Notes: generated from the sequence alone by a model not told the origin. Shown: positions 47,390 through 57,295, counted from the first letter of the stretch. The stretch: DNA of 64,000 bases from UBA7985 sp038141425 (GCA_038141425.1 JAYQIC010000001.1:496001-560000), one strand, 5' to 3'. Numbers and translations are program-made.

Positions 47390-47977
47390 ATGGGTTGGCT
47401 GAAATCTCTCTACCACTGGACCCTGCAGCAGGCAGAGCGGCCAAGGGCGCTGATCGTTCTGTTTTTCGTATCGCTGGCAGAGAGTTCGTTCTTCCCGATC
47501 CCTCCCGACGTCCTGATTGCCCCCATCGTGCTGGCCCGTCGCGCGTGGTGGTGGTTGGCCGCGCTGGTCTGCACCGCCGGGTCGGTCATCGGCGGCATCA
47601 TCGGCTACATCATTGGTCGCCTCGCATTCGAGCAGATTGGCCAGCCGCTGCTCAACCTGCTCGGCCGGGCGGATGCACTGCAGGCTTTTGAACAGACCTT
47701 CCGCAGTTTTGACTGGCAGATCGTGTTTCTCGCCGGGTTTACGCCGATCCCCTACAAGGTCTTCACCCTCGCCTCGGGCTTCTTTGAAATCGCACTGCCG
47801 GTGTTCATCGCCGCCTCCGTAATCTCCCGCGGTGCGCGGTTCTTTCTGGTCGCGGGGCTGTTCGCGGTGTTTGGACCCAGCATAAAGCCGCTGATCGAGC
47901 GGCACTTCGGCTGGTTCACGCTCGCCGCCGGCGTTGTGTTGGTCCTCGCGGTGGTCCTGTACGTGCAATTGCACTAG
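47390..47977 (+). CDS. YqaA/DedA-like (VTT domain) membrane protein
   Basis: 195 residues with five to six hydrophobic segments. ESSFFPIPPDVLIAPIVLAR, GSVIGGIIGYIIGRLAFEQI and LAGFTPIPYKVFTLASGFFE are the VTT/SNARE-associated hallmarks (the xPxP and GFxPIPxK motifs). Family members are thought to move lipids across the membrane. It lies four bases before dsbB, so the two are one unit. Confidence 0.88.
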   Translation: MGWLKSLYHWTLQQAERPRALIVLFFVSLAESSFFPIPPDVLIAPIVLARRAWWWLAALVCTAGSVIGGIIGYIIGRLAFEQIGQPLLNLLGRADALQAFEQTFRSFDWQIVFLAGFTPIPYKVFTLASGFFEIALPVFIAASVISRGARFFLVAGLFAVFGPSIKPLIERHFGWFTLAAGVVLVLAVVLYVQLH

Positions 47978-47980
47978 GTC

Positions 47981-48568
47981 ATGGGCATGCTTGCACTCGC
48001 CACCCGCGTGAATCGAGACTGGCCGTGGATTTTTCCACTGCTGATCCTGCTCGCCTGTGTCTTCATTTCCGCCATTGCGCTGATCTCGCAGTATGTCGGC
48101 GGCCACCACCCCTGTACCCTCTGCATCGCCCAGCGCACGTCCTACGTGGTCGCCGCCGTGATCGCCGGTGCAGCGGCCTATATCGGCCGGGAAGACGAAC
48201 AGAACCTCGAGCGCTGTATGCTGCTTGGGGTCTGCAGTCTCGCCTTTCTGTTCGGCACCTTCACGGCTTTCCAGCACGTCGGTGTGGAGCAAGGGTGGTG
48301 GGATGGTGCCGTCTTCTGCAAGGGCGTCATGGCCGACTTCGTGCAGGAATCAGAACGTCAGCGGCTGGGCTTTAACCAGTTGTTCTTCGTGCCGGAAATG
48401 ACATGCTCGGAAGGCACCTGGAGCCTGTTCGGCTTTTCCATGGCGACCTACAACCTGCTCGCCAATTTCGGGTTGATGCTGTTTTCGGCCTTGCTGGCGC
48501 TGGTGGCGCTGCGTGCCATCCTGCTCGAGGCCATGCCTCAGTCGCGTTCGAGCACGGAATCCCAGTAA
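47981..48568 (+). CDS. dsbB: Disulfide bond formation protein B
   Basis: 195 residues, four membrane helices. The first redox pair is in YVGGHHPCTLCIAQRTSYVV (CTLC, followed by the quinone-related QR); the second is Cys in AVFCKGVMADF and Cys in FFVPEMTCSEGTWSLFG. DsbB reoxidises periplasmic DsbA using quinone. Its end overlaps the convergent HNH gene by 31 bases. Confidence 0.9.
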   Translation: MGMLALATRVNRDWPWIFPLLILLACVFISAIALISQYVGGHHPCTLCIAQRTSYVVAAVIAGAAAYIGREDEQNLERCMLLGVCSLAFLFGTFTAFQHVGVEQGWWDGAVFCKGVMADFVQESERQRLGFNQLFFVPEMTCSEGTWSLFGFSMATYNLLANFGLMLFSALLALVALRAILLEAMPQSRSSTESQ

Positions 48569-49104
48569 AGATAGTCTTCCCAGCTCTCGTGCAGGAAGTT
48601 CGGCGGGAACGACCGCCCGACATCCTGCAGCTGATAGGCCGTCGGCCGCAGCGGCTCCTTGATCAGGCGCATGCCGCTGTCGCGCAGGTAGCGATTGCCC
48701 TTGCGCAGGTTACACTTCTGGCAGGCTGTAACGACATTCTCCCAACTCGTGCCGCCGCCCTTCGAGCGCGGAATGACATGATCGAAGGTCAGGCTCTGCA
48801 CCGGAAACCGCGTGCTGCAGTACTGGCAGTTGAAGTGGTCGCGCAGGAACACGTTGAATCGGGTGAAGGCCGGCGCCCGGTTCATGGGCACGTAGTCCTT
48901 GAGCGCGATCACGCTGGGCAGTTGCATTTCAAACGAAGGACTGCGGATAACCTGCTCGTACTCGGCGACGACGTTAACGCGGCCCTGGAAACAGGCTTTG
49001 ACGGAATCCTGCCAGCCCCAGAGCGAGAGCGGCAGGTAGGACAGCGGCCGAAAGTCAGCGTTCAGCACCAAAGCGGGATAGTTTTCCAGACTGCCAGTCG
49101 TCAT
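48538..49104 (-). CDS. HNH endonuclease-family protein
   Basis: 188 residues. ALVLNADFRPLSYLPLSLWG opens it; the HNH site is CQYCSTRFPVQSLTFDHVIP and RSKGGGTSWENVVTACQKCN, with two CxxC zinc pairs and the DHVIPRSKGG signature. This orphan HNH protein is widespread in alphaproteobacteria with the same N-terminal domain, so it is probably housekeeping rather than part of a mobile element. No defence genes lie nearby. Confidence 0.9.
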   Translation of the reverse strand: MTTGSLENYPALVLNADFRPLSYLPLSLWGWQDSVKACFQGRVNVVAEYEQVIRSPSFEMQLPSVIALKDYVPMNRAPAFTRFNVFLRDHFNCQYCSTRFPVQSLTFDHVIPRSKGGGTSWENVVTACQKCNLRKGNRYLRDSGMRLIKEPLRPTAYQLQDVGRSFPPNFLHESWEDYLYWDSVLERD

Positions 49105-49238
49105 GCGCTCCTACCCTTCCGTTAAGGCCGGAAGTTATGGGGGCACTATGACAAGCGAATGACGAATGGACAAGCCAGAGGCGCATATTGTGAGAGGCTT
49201 GAGACAATCGTCTCTATTCGACGGTAACTGCCCAGAAA

Positions 49239-49965
49239 TCAGCCGGGCTGGTTGGCGGGCTCAGGATCCATACCGAAGACCGCCCGCAACTTGACCAACG
49301 CTGCCTCCAGCCCCGGCCCGTCGATGCCGTGGGCGAGGCCCGGCCGGGCAAAGGTCTCGACGGCCACGCCGATCCCGGCCAACGCTTCAGCGGCGGTCTG
49401 CATCGATGCAAACGGCACCACAGCATCGTCCTCGCCGTGGACCAGCAGCACCGGCGGTCGTGCAATTGCCTCCCCCGCCGCACGCTCCGGCGCAGGCAGC
49501 GCGCCGCTGTAGCCAAGCACCTGCGCAAGCTCACCGGGCAGGCGCAGCGCCGCTTCCAGCGCCATCATGCAGCCCTGTGAGAAGCCGAACAGGGCCATAT
49601 CCGACCAGCGCAGATCGAAGCGTTGTCGCAGTGCTTCCAACGCCGTGGTGACATAGCCGCGACCATGGGCCGCGCCGTGGTCGAGCTCGTCTTCATCGAT
49701 GCGCATCAGCGGAAACCATTGCCGCCCCCGAAAATCCCGCCGGGGATTTCTTCAGGCGCATCGAGGCTGACAAAGGCGGTTTCCGGTAGGGCGGGGCGAG
49801 TTGCATGGCCAGCGGAAACAGGTCGTCGGCGTTGGCGCCGTAACCGTGCAGAAACACCAGAAGATGTTTCACCGGCCCCGTCTTGGGGATGAGCGCGCGG
49901 GCCGGAGGGTCGATCCCGTCGATCTGAAAGCCATGGACGATGTCGTAGTCCGGCGACGGCTGCAT
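49239..49965 (-). CDS. Carboxylesterase/lysophospholipase (YpfH-like), two frameshifts
   Basis: Alpha/beta hydrolase, about 240 residues. VKHLLVFLHGYGANADDLF opens it, ALPETAFVSLDAPEEIPGGI lies in a second frame, and WFPLMRIDEDELDHGAAHGR with MALFGFSQGCMMALEAALRL in a third. The triad is serine in GFSQG, aspartate in LVHGEDDAVVP and histidine in RPGLAHGID. Shifts lie near 49792 and 49713. A single gene between the HNH and zapA genes. Confidence 0.85.
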
Positions 49966-50060
49966 GCTCTGCTACCCTTTGTTCGTTCGCGGTCGTTCTG
50001 GAATGGTTGAGTTAAGCGGACAGCCCTTGGAACCGGCGCCAGCCGAAGCCTTGTGCAGGA

Positions 50061-50444
50061 TCAGGCGTCGGTGCTGTCTTCGCCGCCTTCGAGGTTGTCG
50101 GCTACGGCTTCGAGGCGCTCACTGAGTTGTTCGAAAACATCGGCAACGTATTCGTAAGCCTGCTGGACGGCGTCGACCTTGTCCGCGTCGCCTTCGCCGG
50201 CTTCGGCGGCACCCTCCGTGGCGCTCTGCGCGGCGGCCTTGGCGCGTCCGCTGTGCGGGTCGTCGGCGAGCAACAGCCCGGCCATCAGCAAAAGCCGCGC
50301 CTCACCAACCTGACCGTTGGCGGCAACCAGTTGATTGACGCGTTCCGACATGGCGTTGGCCAGCCGCATGACGTGTTCTTCCTGACCATCGTCACAGGCA
50401 ATGTCGTAGCCCCGTCCGTTGAGAGTGATGCGCACCTGGCCCAT
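50061..50444 (-). CDS. zapA: Cell division protein ZapA
   Basis: 127 residues. GQVRITLNGRGYDIACDDGQ and EEHVMRLANAMSERVNQLVA form the ZapA head; GEARLLLMAGLLLADD begins the coiled coil. The tail is acidic. ZapA crosslinks FtsZ filaments. It lies six bases after the small coiled-coil gene, and this pair divergent from tkt is conserved in alphaproteobacteria. Confidence 0.9.
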   Translation of the reverse strand: MGQVRITLNGRGYDIACDDGQEEHVMRLANAMSERVNQLVAANGQVGEARLLLMAGLLLADDPHSGRAKAAAQSATEGAAEAGEGDADKVDAVQQAYEYVADVFEQLSERLEAVADNLEGGEDSTDA

Positions 50445-50450
50445 GGGTCG

Positions 50451-50678
50451 TTATTCCTCTGAGCTCTCGGCCGTCTGAAGCTCGGCCATGAGTTGCGCCA
50501 CCTGCTCGGTTGCGGATGCCGCCGCCGAGCGCAGATCCTGCTGAGCCTCTTCCATGGTCGAAATCTGCCGCTGGAGACGGGTGATCTCCTGCGTTTCCGG
50601 CCCCAATCGGTCGCCGATCGCTGCAAGGCGATGCAGTACAGGGGCTAAGCGCGTGTTCGCGTCTGCCAGTCGGCCCAT
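50451..50678 (-). CDS. Small coiled-coil protein (DUF4164-like)
   Basis: 75 residues, almost wholly heptad-like: RLAPVLHRLAAIGDRLGPET, EITRLQRQISTMEEAQQDLR and EQVAQLMAELQTAESS. Such short coiled coils precede zapA in relatives and may help in division. The 280 bases upstream (50679-50958) carry the divergent promoters for this unit and for tkt and show no gene. Confidence 0.75.
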   Translation of the reverse strand: MGRLADANTRLAPVLHRLAAIGDRLGPETQEITRLQRQISTMEEAQQDLRSAAASATEQVAQLMAELQTAESSEE

Positions 50679-50958
50679 CGGGTCAGTGCTCTTCCTCGCG
50701 TTATCCGTTGGGCCTAGATTAATTCAGCTTGTGTTTCAAGGACATCTGCGCAGTCCTTCACACAAAAGTCCAACAGCGGTGGATAAGTCGCATCAAAAGC
50801 CCTCATAACCCACCCGGTACGTCATGGCAGCATGAAGGCGCTGGGGGTTAATTCGCCTGCACGAACGGGGCTATAAGGACGGAAATGTTGCGGTTCACCC
50901 GCCGTTCAAGGCCCAACGCACCGCCTCGCACAGGTCATTTATCAGGAGTGTAATTGCC

Positions 50959-52957
50959 ATGTCTGACGCCACTGCTCAGGACGCGAACTCAGTCGCACCA
51001 GCCATGGCGGACGCCGTGCGTGTCTTGTCGGCCGAAGCCGTTCAGGCGGCCAACTCCGGCCACCCGGGGATGCCGATGGGCATGGCCGACGTCGCCACCG
51101 TGCTATTCCGCGATGTCATGAACTATGATGCCAGCTGGCCGCAATGGCCGGACCGCGACCGCCTGATCCTGTCCGCCGGGCATGGTTCCATGCTGCTCTA
51201 TTCGGCGCTCTACCTCGCTGGCTATGAAGACGTTCCGATCGAGGAAATCCGCAACTTCCGCCAGCTCGGCTCCAAAACCCCGGGGCACCCGGAATACGGC
51301 CACACCGAAGGCGTAGAGACCACCACCGGTCCGCTGGGTCAGGGTATCGCAAACTCTGTCGGCTTTGCGATGGCGGAGAAGTGGCTCACCGCCCGCTGCG
51401 GTGACGAGCTGGTCAACCACTTCACCTATGTGATTGCAGGCGACGGTTGCCTGATGGAGGGCGTGAGCCAAGAGGCGATTTCCCTCGCCGGGCACCTCGA
51501 GCTGGGCAAGCTCGTCGTGCTCTGGGACGACAATCAGATCACCATCGACGGCAAAACCGACCTGTCGACCAGCGAAGACCAGCGCCAGCGCTTCGAAGCC
51601 GCTGGTTGGCACGTGCAGGCCGTCGACGGACATGATCAGGAAGCCATCCTGACCGCCGTTGAACTGGCGCAGGCCGAGACCGGCAAGCCGTCCATGATCG
51701 CCTGCCGCACCACGATCGGTTACGGCTCGCCGACGGTCGCCGGTACCAGCAAGGCCCACGGGGCGCCGCTGGGGGCTGAGGGCTTGCAGGCCTTCAAAGA
51801 AAATATTGGCTGGACTCACGATCCTTTCGTTGTGCCAAACGAGACCATGGACGCATGGCGCGCCGCCGGCGCCCGGGGCAAGGGCGCATCCGACGCCTGG
51901 AAATCACGTCTGGCAGCATCCCCGCAGGCCGACCAGTTCAACGCCATGCACGCAGGCGCGCTGACTGATGCCGCCCGCGAGGCGCTGGAAGCGGTCAAAG
52001 AGGTCGCGATCAGCGATCAGCCTGCCCTCGCCACCCGTGCCTGCTCGGGCAAAGTGCTCGAAGCGCTGATCCCGACCATGCCGTCCATGCTCGGCGGCTC
52101 GGCCGACCTGACCGGCTCGAACAACACCAAGACCAGCCACCACAGCGCCATCTCCGCGGACGACTTCGCGGCGAACTACGTCAACTACGGCGTTCGCGAG
52201 CACGGCATGGCGGCGGCGATGAACGGCATGGCGCTGCACGGCGGGGTCATTCCCTACGCAGGCACGTTCCTGGTCTTCACCGACTACGCCCGCCCGGCCA
52301 TCCGCCTGTCCGCGCTGATGAAGCAGCGGGTGATCTACGTCATGACCCACGACTCAATCGGCCTCGGCGAAGACGGCCCGACCCACCAGCCGGTGGAGCA
52401 CCTCGCCGCGTTGCGGGCCATTCCCGGCCTGCTCGTGTTCCGCCCTGCCGACCTCGCCGAAACGGCCGAGGCATGGGAGCTGGCGCTGGAGCACGACGGC
52501 CCGTCGGTCCTCGCCCTGTCCCGGCAGAAGGTTCCGGCGCTGCGCCGCCTGATCGGCGAGAACTACTCGGCCACCGGGGGCTACATTTTCCGCCCGGCCA
52601 TGGACGAGCGCAAAGTCACCCTGATCTCCTCGGGCACCGAGCTGAGCCTCGCCGTCGAGGCGCAGGAAGAACTCGAGCGCGAGCACGGCATCCCGACCGC
52701 CGTTGTCTCGTTGATTTCATGGGAGCTGTTCGAGCAGCAGCCCGCGCACTACCGCGAGGAAGTGCTGAGCCCGGGCAGCCTGCGCGTCGCCAGTCGAAGC
52801 GGGCAGCGATTTTGGCTGGCGCCGCTGGCTGCGTGAAGACGGCCATTTCATCGGCGTTGGCGACCAGTTCGGCGCTTCCGCCCCGGCCGAGCAACTCTAC
52901 GAGCACTTCGGCATCACCAAAGACGCCATCGTGCAGTCTGTCCTCGACCGGCTCTGA
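50959..52957 (+). CDS. tkt: Transketolase, frameshifted near 52791
   Basis: Thiamine-diphosphate enzyme of the pentose phosphate pathway, 665 residues after repair. EAVQAANSGHPGMPMGMADV, GYGSPTVAGTSKAHGAPLGA and DGCLMEGVSQEAISLAGHLE (the ThDP GDG..N-type motif) lie in the first half; MTHDSIGLGEDGPTHQPVEH is the transketolase signature. The frame drifts after LSPGSLRVA; in the next frame VEAGSDFGWRRWLREDGHFI continues to the stop at 52955. AGGAG precedes the ATG. In relatives gap, pgk and fba often follow; here a short unknown gene does. Confidence 0.95.
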
Positions 52958-52970
52958 GGCTACAGCGACG

Positions 52971-53402
52971 GTGGCTCTGCAGCGACCCGACCTTGAGGAT
53001 TTTCGCCCGGTCGGGCTGCGCTTTGCGGCTGGGCTGACGACGCGGGAGCCTGAAAAGACCCCAGCTGCCCTTGCGTTCTGGACGCCACCCGACGCCCTGC
53101 GCGCGCTCGGTGTCGATTGGGCGCTCGACCTCCAGCAAGCCGTCGCGGACTTGCACCCGGACAGCGTGCTGATCATCGATGCGAGCGAGGCGCCGGGCTT
53201 CGCGCTGCAGGCGCTGGAGCAGGGGCTGAGGGCTGCGTTTCTGCCCGAAGATGACCCGGCTTGTGCGGACTTGAGCAGCGCAGCCGTTCGGCTGGGCGCC
53301 AGCCTCTTCACCCGCCGTCCTGCGATGCAAGCGCACTGGCGTCCCGCCCTACCACAAAGCCGCCGCCGCGGTCTGGCTTCCGCGGCACAGAACCCCAACT
53401 GA
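52971..53402 (+). CDS. Uncharacterised protein between tkt and thiE-like gene
   Basis: 143 residues if the GTG at 52971 is the start, which is uncertain; there is no ATG nearby. VALQRPDLEDFRPVGLRFAA opens it and LQQAVADLHPDSVLIIDASE with APGFALQALEQGLRAAFLPE looks like a beta-alpha fold, reminiscent of a TIM-barrel or Rossmann fragment. The basic tail (PQSRRRGLASAAQ) may be disordered. I do not recognise the family. Confidence 0.5.
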   Translation: MALQRPDLEDFRPVGLRFAAGLTTREPEKTPAALAFWTPPDALRALGVDWALDLQQAVADLHPDSVLIIDASEAPGFALQALEQGLRAAFLPEDDPACADLSSAAVRLGASLFTRRPAMQAHWRPALPQSRRRGLASAAQNPN

Positions 53403-53445
53403 GTAACCCTTTGCGAGACCACGTCCGGCAAAGGAATGGAAAACC

Positions 53446-53989
53446 ATGGCGACTTGATGATGATGATGATCAGGGCCCGCAGCTGGTCCACCTCGCCACC
53501 CTCGGCGTCACGGCCTTGCCCGACCGGCTCGACGGCGTCGCGCTGATCCTGCGCATGCCATCGGGTGCAGGCGGGGAACAGGCGGCCATGGCGGACTGGA
53601 TCCGGCTGTGCAGCAAAGAAGACTGCGCGCTGATCACGGCCTCGGTTGCCGAAGGCGCCGAAGACCTGCCGCCCAACGGCGTCGATGGCTTCGTCTCCTT
53701 TGATATGCAGGCAGACCGGGCGCTCCGCGAGGATTTCCCGGACATGCAGATCGTCGCCGCCAACCTGCCCTCACGGCATTTGGCCATGCAGGCGGGGGAC
53801 CTCGGTGCCGATGCCCTGTTTTTCGGGGATCTCCGCGCGGATACACTCGAAGGAATGCAGGCCGGGACTGACCACGACCTCGCCGAATGGTGGGTCGAGA
53901 TCATGGAAGTCCCCTGCATCATCCCGGTCGCCAGCGCCGCCGATGACCCCGACTACGCCCCGGAGTTCATAGCCGTCCCGCTTCCCTGA
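53446..53989 (+). CDS. Degenerate thiamine-phosphate synthase-like protein, frameshifted near 53455
   Basis: About 180 residues of the TMP-synthase/TenI barrel: VTALPDRLDGVALILRMPSG, CALITASVAEGAEDLPPNGV, LPSRHLAMQAGDLGADALFF and EWWVEIMEVPCIIPVASAAD align with ThiE in order. The pyrophosphate and metal sites of true ThiE (QLR/K, the ND of MNDR, GGI) are not recognisable, so catalysis is doubtful. The ATG at 53446 has AAGGA upstream; dropping one T at 53454-53455 joins MAT to the five-Asp run encoded by GAT repeats (53456-53470). efp follows. Confidence 0.65.
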
Positions 53990-54067
53990 GGCGCACTCGG
54001 TCATTGCCTGCCCCCGGCCGCGCTGGTACTTCCAGCCCCAACATCTCCCTCAGCACGGGTTATAGTC

Positions 54068-54631
54068 ATGAAAATCAACGGTAACGCCATCCGCCCCGGC
54101 AATATCATCGAGCACAAGGGCCGACTGATGCGTGCGGTCAAGCTGCAGCAAGTCAAGCCCGGTAAGGGCGGGGCCTTCGCGCAGATCGAGCTCAAGGACA
54201 TTCGCGACGGCACCAAGATGAACGAGCGGTTCCGTGCCGATGAGAGCGTGGAGCGCGTTCGCCTCGATCAGGTCGACTACCAGTTCCTGTTTGCTGACGG
54301 TGACATGCTGACGTTCATGCACATGGAGACCTTCGAGCAGATCGAGCTCAACGCTGATCTGGTCGGTGAGCCCCTGCCCTTCCTGCAGGAAAACATGGAA
54401 GTGACCATCGAGCTCTACGAAGAAGAGCCGATTTCGATCAGCCTGCCGGAAAGCGTGGTTCTCGAAGTCACCGAAGCCGATGCCGTGGTGAAGGGGCAGA
54501 CCGCGTCTTCGTCCTACAAGCCGGCGATGCTTGAGAACGGCGTCAAGGTCATGGTCCCGCCCCACATCGAAGCCGGTACCAAGATCGTCGTAAACACGGC
54601 CGAAGGCACCTACATGGAGCGGGCGAAGTAA
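54068..54631 (+). CDS. efp: Elongation factor P
   Basis: 187 residues. MKINGNAIRPGNIIEHKGRL opens it; LQQVKPGKGGAFAQIELKDI carries the loop lysine (PGKGG) that is modified in many bacteria; SVVLEVTEADAVVKGQTASS and NGVKVMVPPHIEAGTKIVVN belong to the C-terminal OB folds. EF-P relieves stalling at polyproline. It starts 78 bases after the thiE-like gene and ends two bases before the next start. Confidence 0.97.
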   Translation: MKINGNAIRPGNIIEHKGRLMRAVKLQQVKPGKGGAFAQIELKDIRDGTKMNERFRADESVERVRLDQVDYQFLFADGDMLTFMHMETFEQIELNADLVGEPLPFLQENMEVTIELYEEEPISISLPESVVLEVTEADAVVKGQTASSSYKPAMLENGVKVMVPPHIEAGTKIVVNTAEGTYMERAK

Positions 54632-54633
54632 GC

Positions 54634-55422
54634 ATGCGGCGCTCAGCCCTCATCAACGTTATGGTTAAGGCAGCCGACAAGGCTGGCCGCCAGCTGCTCC
54701 GCGACTTCGGCGATGTCGAACACCTGACCGTCTCCCGCAAAGGGCCAGCCGACTTCGTCAGCCAGGCCGACCGCCGGGCGGAAGCCATCATCCGCGACAC
54801 CCTCACCGAAGCCCGGCCAGAATTCGCTTTCTTTGGTGAAGAGAGCGGCCAGACTGGACCGGAAGAGCCCGAAGGCCGCTGGATCTGTGACCCGCTGGAC
54901 GGCACCACCAACTTTCTGCACGGCCTGCCGCACTGGGCGATTTCGATCGCCCTCGAGCAGGCAGGCAGTATCGTCGCCGGGGTGATCTTTGACCCGGTGA
55001 AAGACGAACTGTTCTGGGCCGAACGCGGACTGGGCGCGTTCCTCAACAGCCGCCCGCTGCGGGTGACCCGGCGAGAGGATCTGTCCGAAGCGCTGTTCGC
55101 AACCGGCCTGCCCTTCAAGGGGCGGGATCATCAGGACGGTATGGTGGCCTCGGTCGAGCGCGTGAGCTGGGCCAGCGCCGGGGTTCGGCGGGCCGGATCA
55201 GCAGCGCTGGATCTCGCTTACGTCGCTGCTGGACGCTACGACGGCTTCTGGGAGCGTGGGCTGTCGGCCTGGGATGTTGTCGCGGGCGGCTTGATCGTCA
55301 GCGAAGCCGGCGGACGGGTCACCGATATGGCGGGAGGCGCGCGAATCGTGTCCGATAAATCGATAATCGCTGCTGCGCCAATGATATACGACCAGCTGTT
55401 CGATCTGGTCGGCCAAAAATAG
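54634..55422 (+). CDS. suhB: Inositol monophosphatase family protein
   Basis: 262 residues. AFFGEESGQTG, WICDPLDGTTNFLHGLPHWA and LSAWDVVAGGLIVSEAGGRV are the metal- and substrate-binding motifs of the IMPase/SuhB family. It may hydrolyse inositol phosphate or act with NusG-type factors in rRNA antitermination as SuhB does in E. coli; the latter is inference. It is coupled to efp (two-base gap). Confidence 0.92.
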   Translation: MRRSALINVMVKAADKAGRQLLRDFGDVEHLTVSRKGPADFVSQADRRAEAIIRDTLTEARPEFAFFGEESGQTGPEEPEGRWICDPLDGTTNFLHGLPHWAISIALEQAGSIVAGVIFDPVKDELFWAERGLGAFLNSRPLRVTRREDLSEALFATGLPFKGRDHQDGMVASVERVSWASAGVRRAGSAALDLAYVAAGRYDGFWERGLSAWDVVAGGLIVSEAGGRVTDMAGGARIVSDKSIIAAAPMIYDQLFDLVGQK

Positions 55423-55674
55423 CGCGCATAATCGATTTTGAACGACCCAGAGTCGAAAATCGCCCCCAATCCGCATTAATCCGCCAGATTTGATCGAAAC
55501 CAGACCGCGAAAGTGTTGAAGACGCTCTGGATTTTAGTCATAACCGGCCTGAACATTATCGTATTTTCGACGAATTGACGTGCTTTGGTAGCGCCCTTGG
55601 AAGCCCGCGACCCCATCGAGTCGCCCTCTGGGAGTCGGATCCAGCCGTCAAACGATTGAAGGATGAGGACCAGA

Positions 55675-57267
55675 ATGAACCAGCCGAGAGCCCTAATTCT
55701 CAGCATTGCCCTGGGGTCCACGCTGTTGAGCAGCCCCGCACTGGCGCAGGAATTCTTTCAACCCGGCACGGTTCCCGCTTCCGATCTACTGGCGCCCCCA
55801 GCAAGCAGCGTGCTGCAGCAGGGCGCGGCACCGGTCTACGACGCGACGGCCTACAGCTCCCGCAACACGCTGGGCGGGACCTCTGCCACCGATCAGGGGT
55901 ACGCCTTTCTGACCCCCGAAGAAGCCGCCATTCTCGCAGCACAGGCGGTGGGCGCGCCGGTGACGCTGGCGGGTGTATCCGGCGTTGTCCTCACACCCAC
56001 TGCATCGGCGTCGACCACCACGTCGACGCTGAGCCTGCCCGCGGACGGTAACGGCTCCACCACCACCGTGACCACCGTCACCCCGATTGCTGCAGCAGCA
56101 CCGCTGCTGACCACACCGGCCGGTCAGGACACCGGACTGACGGCCGTAGCCATCGTCAATGGTGTTCCGGTGACATCAGGGCCAGTGACCAACCTGCGCA
56201 GCGGGTACGGCAATGCCGGGACCACCGTGAACGCCTACGGTGGCTCGATCCTCGTCTCCTACGGCAACGATCTGCCGATTGTCGGCCCCGAATACGCCAG
56301 CCAGCTGCCCGGCGCCGGGCTGTCCAACCCCACCCCGATCCCTTCGGTCGGCGCGGAACAGGCGGGAGCCGTCGCAGCAGCCGCGCGCAGCGGTGTCGAT
56401 AGCCTCGCCAACAATATTGCTATGCTCGGCACCTTCCCCATGGCAGAGCGCTACGCCGGTCCGGTGCCGGTGATCCGTCCGGGTGCGCCGGAGTATCGCG
56501 CGTTGCCCGCCGGTGCCACGGCCGAGCAGACCGCGGCCCTGCGTGAGACCGTAATCGAGCCCTTCCCGACCAATCAGGACGGCACTTCTGATCCAGTGGG
56601 TGAGAACATCGGCTCGCCGGTGAATGAAACAAAAGACGCGATACAGTCGTTCAGCCGCATCACCGAAGAGACGGCGACCCCGGGCGCCACCACGCCGCAA
56701 ATGGCGGGCGCTGCCAATGCCAACACACTGGTGAGCAGCAGCACACGTGACCTGACCGGCGCGTCGACCGCCGCGGCGACCAGTGACGCGTCAGCCGCTG
56801 GTGACAGTGGCGGCGGCGATTCCACCGTCTTCGTCTCCGGCAACCGTTCTTTGTCAGCCTCGGACGCCGACGCTGACGCCAGCGCCGACGGCAGCACGGC
56901 TTCGGTGACACCGACCGTACCGGCCGCACCAACCACCCCGGCGGCCAGCGCCACGGGTGGCTGTGATGCTCAAGGCATTCTGGTGCAATTCAACGATGGC
57001 TCGAACCGCTTCTCCAGCGCACAGGCCACCCAGATCCGGGGCTTCGGCGAAGCCTGCGCCGCAGCCGGCAAGCGGGTTCAGGTGGTTGGTTACGCCGATG
57101 CGGACCTCAGCGATGAAACCGAGGCGCTACGGGTGGTTAAGGGCCGCGTGCTACGCGCCCTGCACGCCCTGACCGAAGCGGGGGTCGACGACGGCATGAT
57201 CAGCCGCGATACCCTGATCCCCAACGGCAGCCAGCCGTCTAATGCGCTGGTGCTGAAGGCGAACTAA
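55675..57267 (+). CDS. Exported low-complexity protein with OmpA-like C-terminal domain
   Basis: 530 residues. MNQPRALILSIALGSTLLSS is the signal peptide, cleaved near ALAQ. A long S/T/A/G/P-rich, disordered region (about residues 30-425) follows, with a run of alternating D and A (ASDADADASADGS). The C-terminal 110 residues resemble an OmpA fold: GILVQFNDGSNRFSSAQATQ, RVQVVGYADADLSDETEALR and RVLRALHALTEAGVDDGMIS, although the peptidoglycan-binding HTD/NxxLSxxRA motifs are degenerate. A terminator follows. It lies ahead of a MotA/MotB-like pair, probably in the same envelope process. Confidence 0.75.
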   Translation: MNQPRALILSIALGSTLLSSPALAQEFFQPGTVPASDLLAPPASSVLQQGAAPVYDATAYSSRNTLGGTSATDQGYAFLTPEEAAILAAQAVGAPVTLAGVSGVVLTPTASASTTTSTLSLPADGNGSTTTVTTVTPIAAAAPLLTTPAGQDTGLTAVAIVNGVPVTSGPVTNLRSGYGNAGTTVNAYGGSILVSYGNDLPIVGPEYASQLPGAGLSNPTPIPSVGAEQAGAVAAAARSGVDSLANNIAMLGTFPMAERYAGPVPVIRPGAPEYRALPAGATAEQTAALRETVIEPFPTNQDGTSDPVGENIGSPVNETKDAIQSFSRITEETATPGATTPQMAGAANANTLVSSSTRDLTGASTAAATSDASAAGDSGGGDSTVFVSGNRSLSASDADADASADGSTASVTPTVPAAPTTPAASATGGCDAQGILVQFNDGSNRFSSAQATQIRGFGEACAAAGKRVQVVGYADADLSDETEALRVVKGRVLRALHALTEAGVDDGMISRDTLIPNGSQPSNALVLKAN

Positions 57268-57295
57268 ACCGCCCTTCAGGACTGGTTCTAACAGG

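Noticed and set aside
48538..49104. The HNH protein as part of a mobile element or toxin system
   Set aside because: It has the conserved N-terminal domain of a widespread alphaproteobacterial housekeeping HNH family and no immunity, integrase or secretion genes beside it.
53456..53470. Phase-variable (GAT)5 tract in the thiE-like gene
   Set aside because: Units of three bases cannot switch the frame by slippage; the frame problem there is a neighbouring T, in line with sequencing error.
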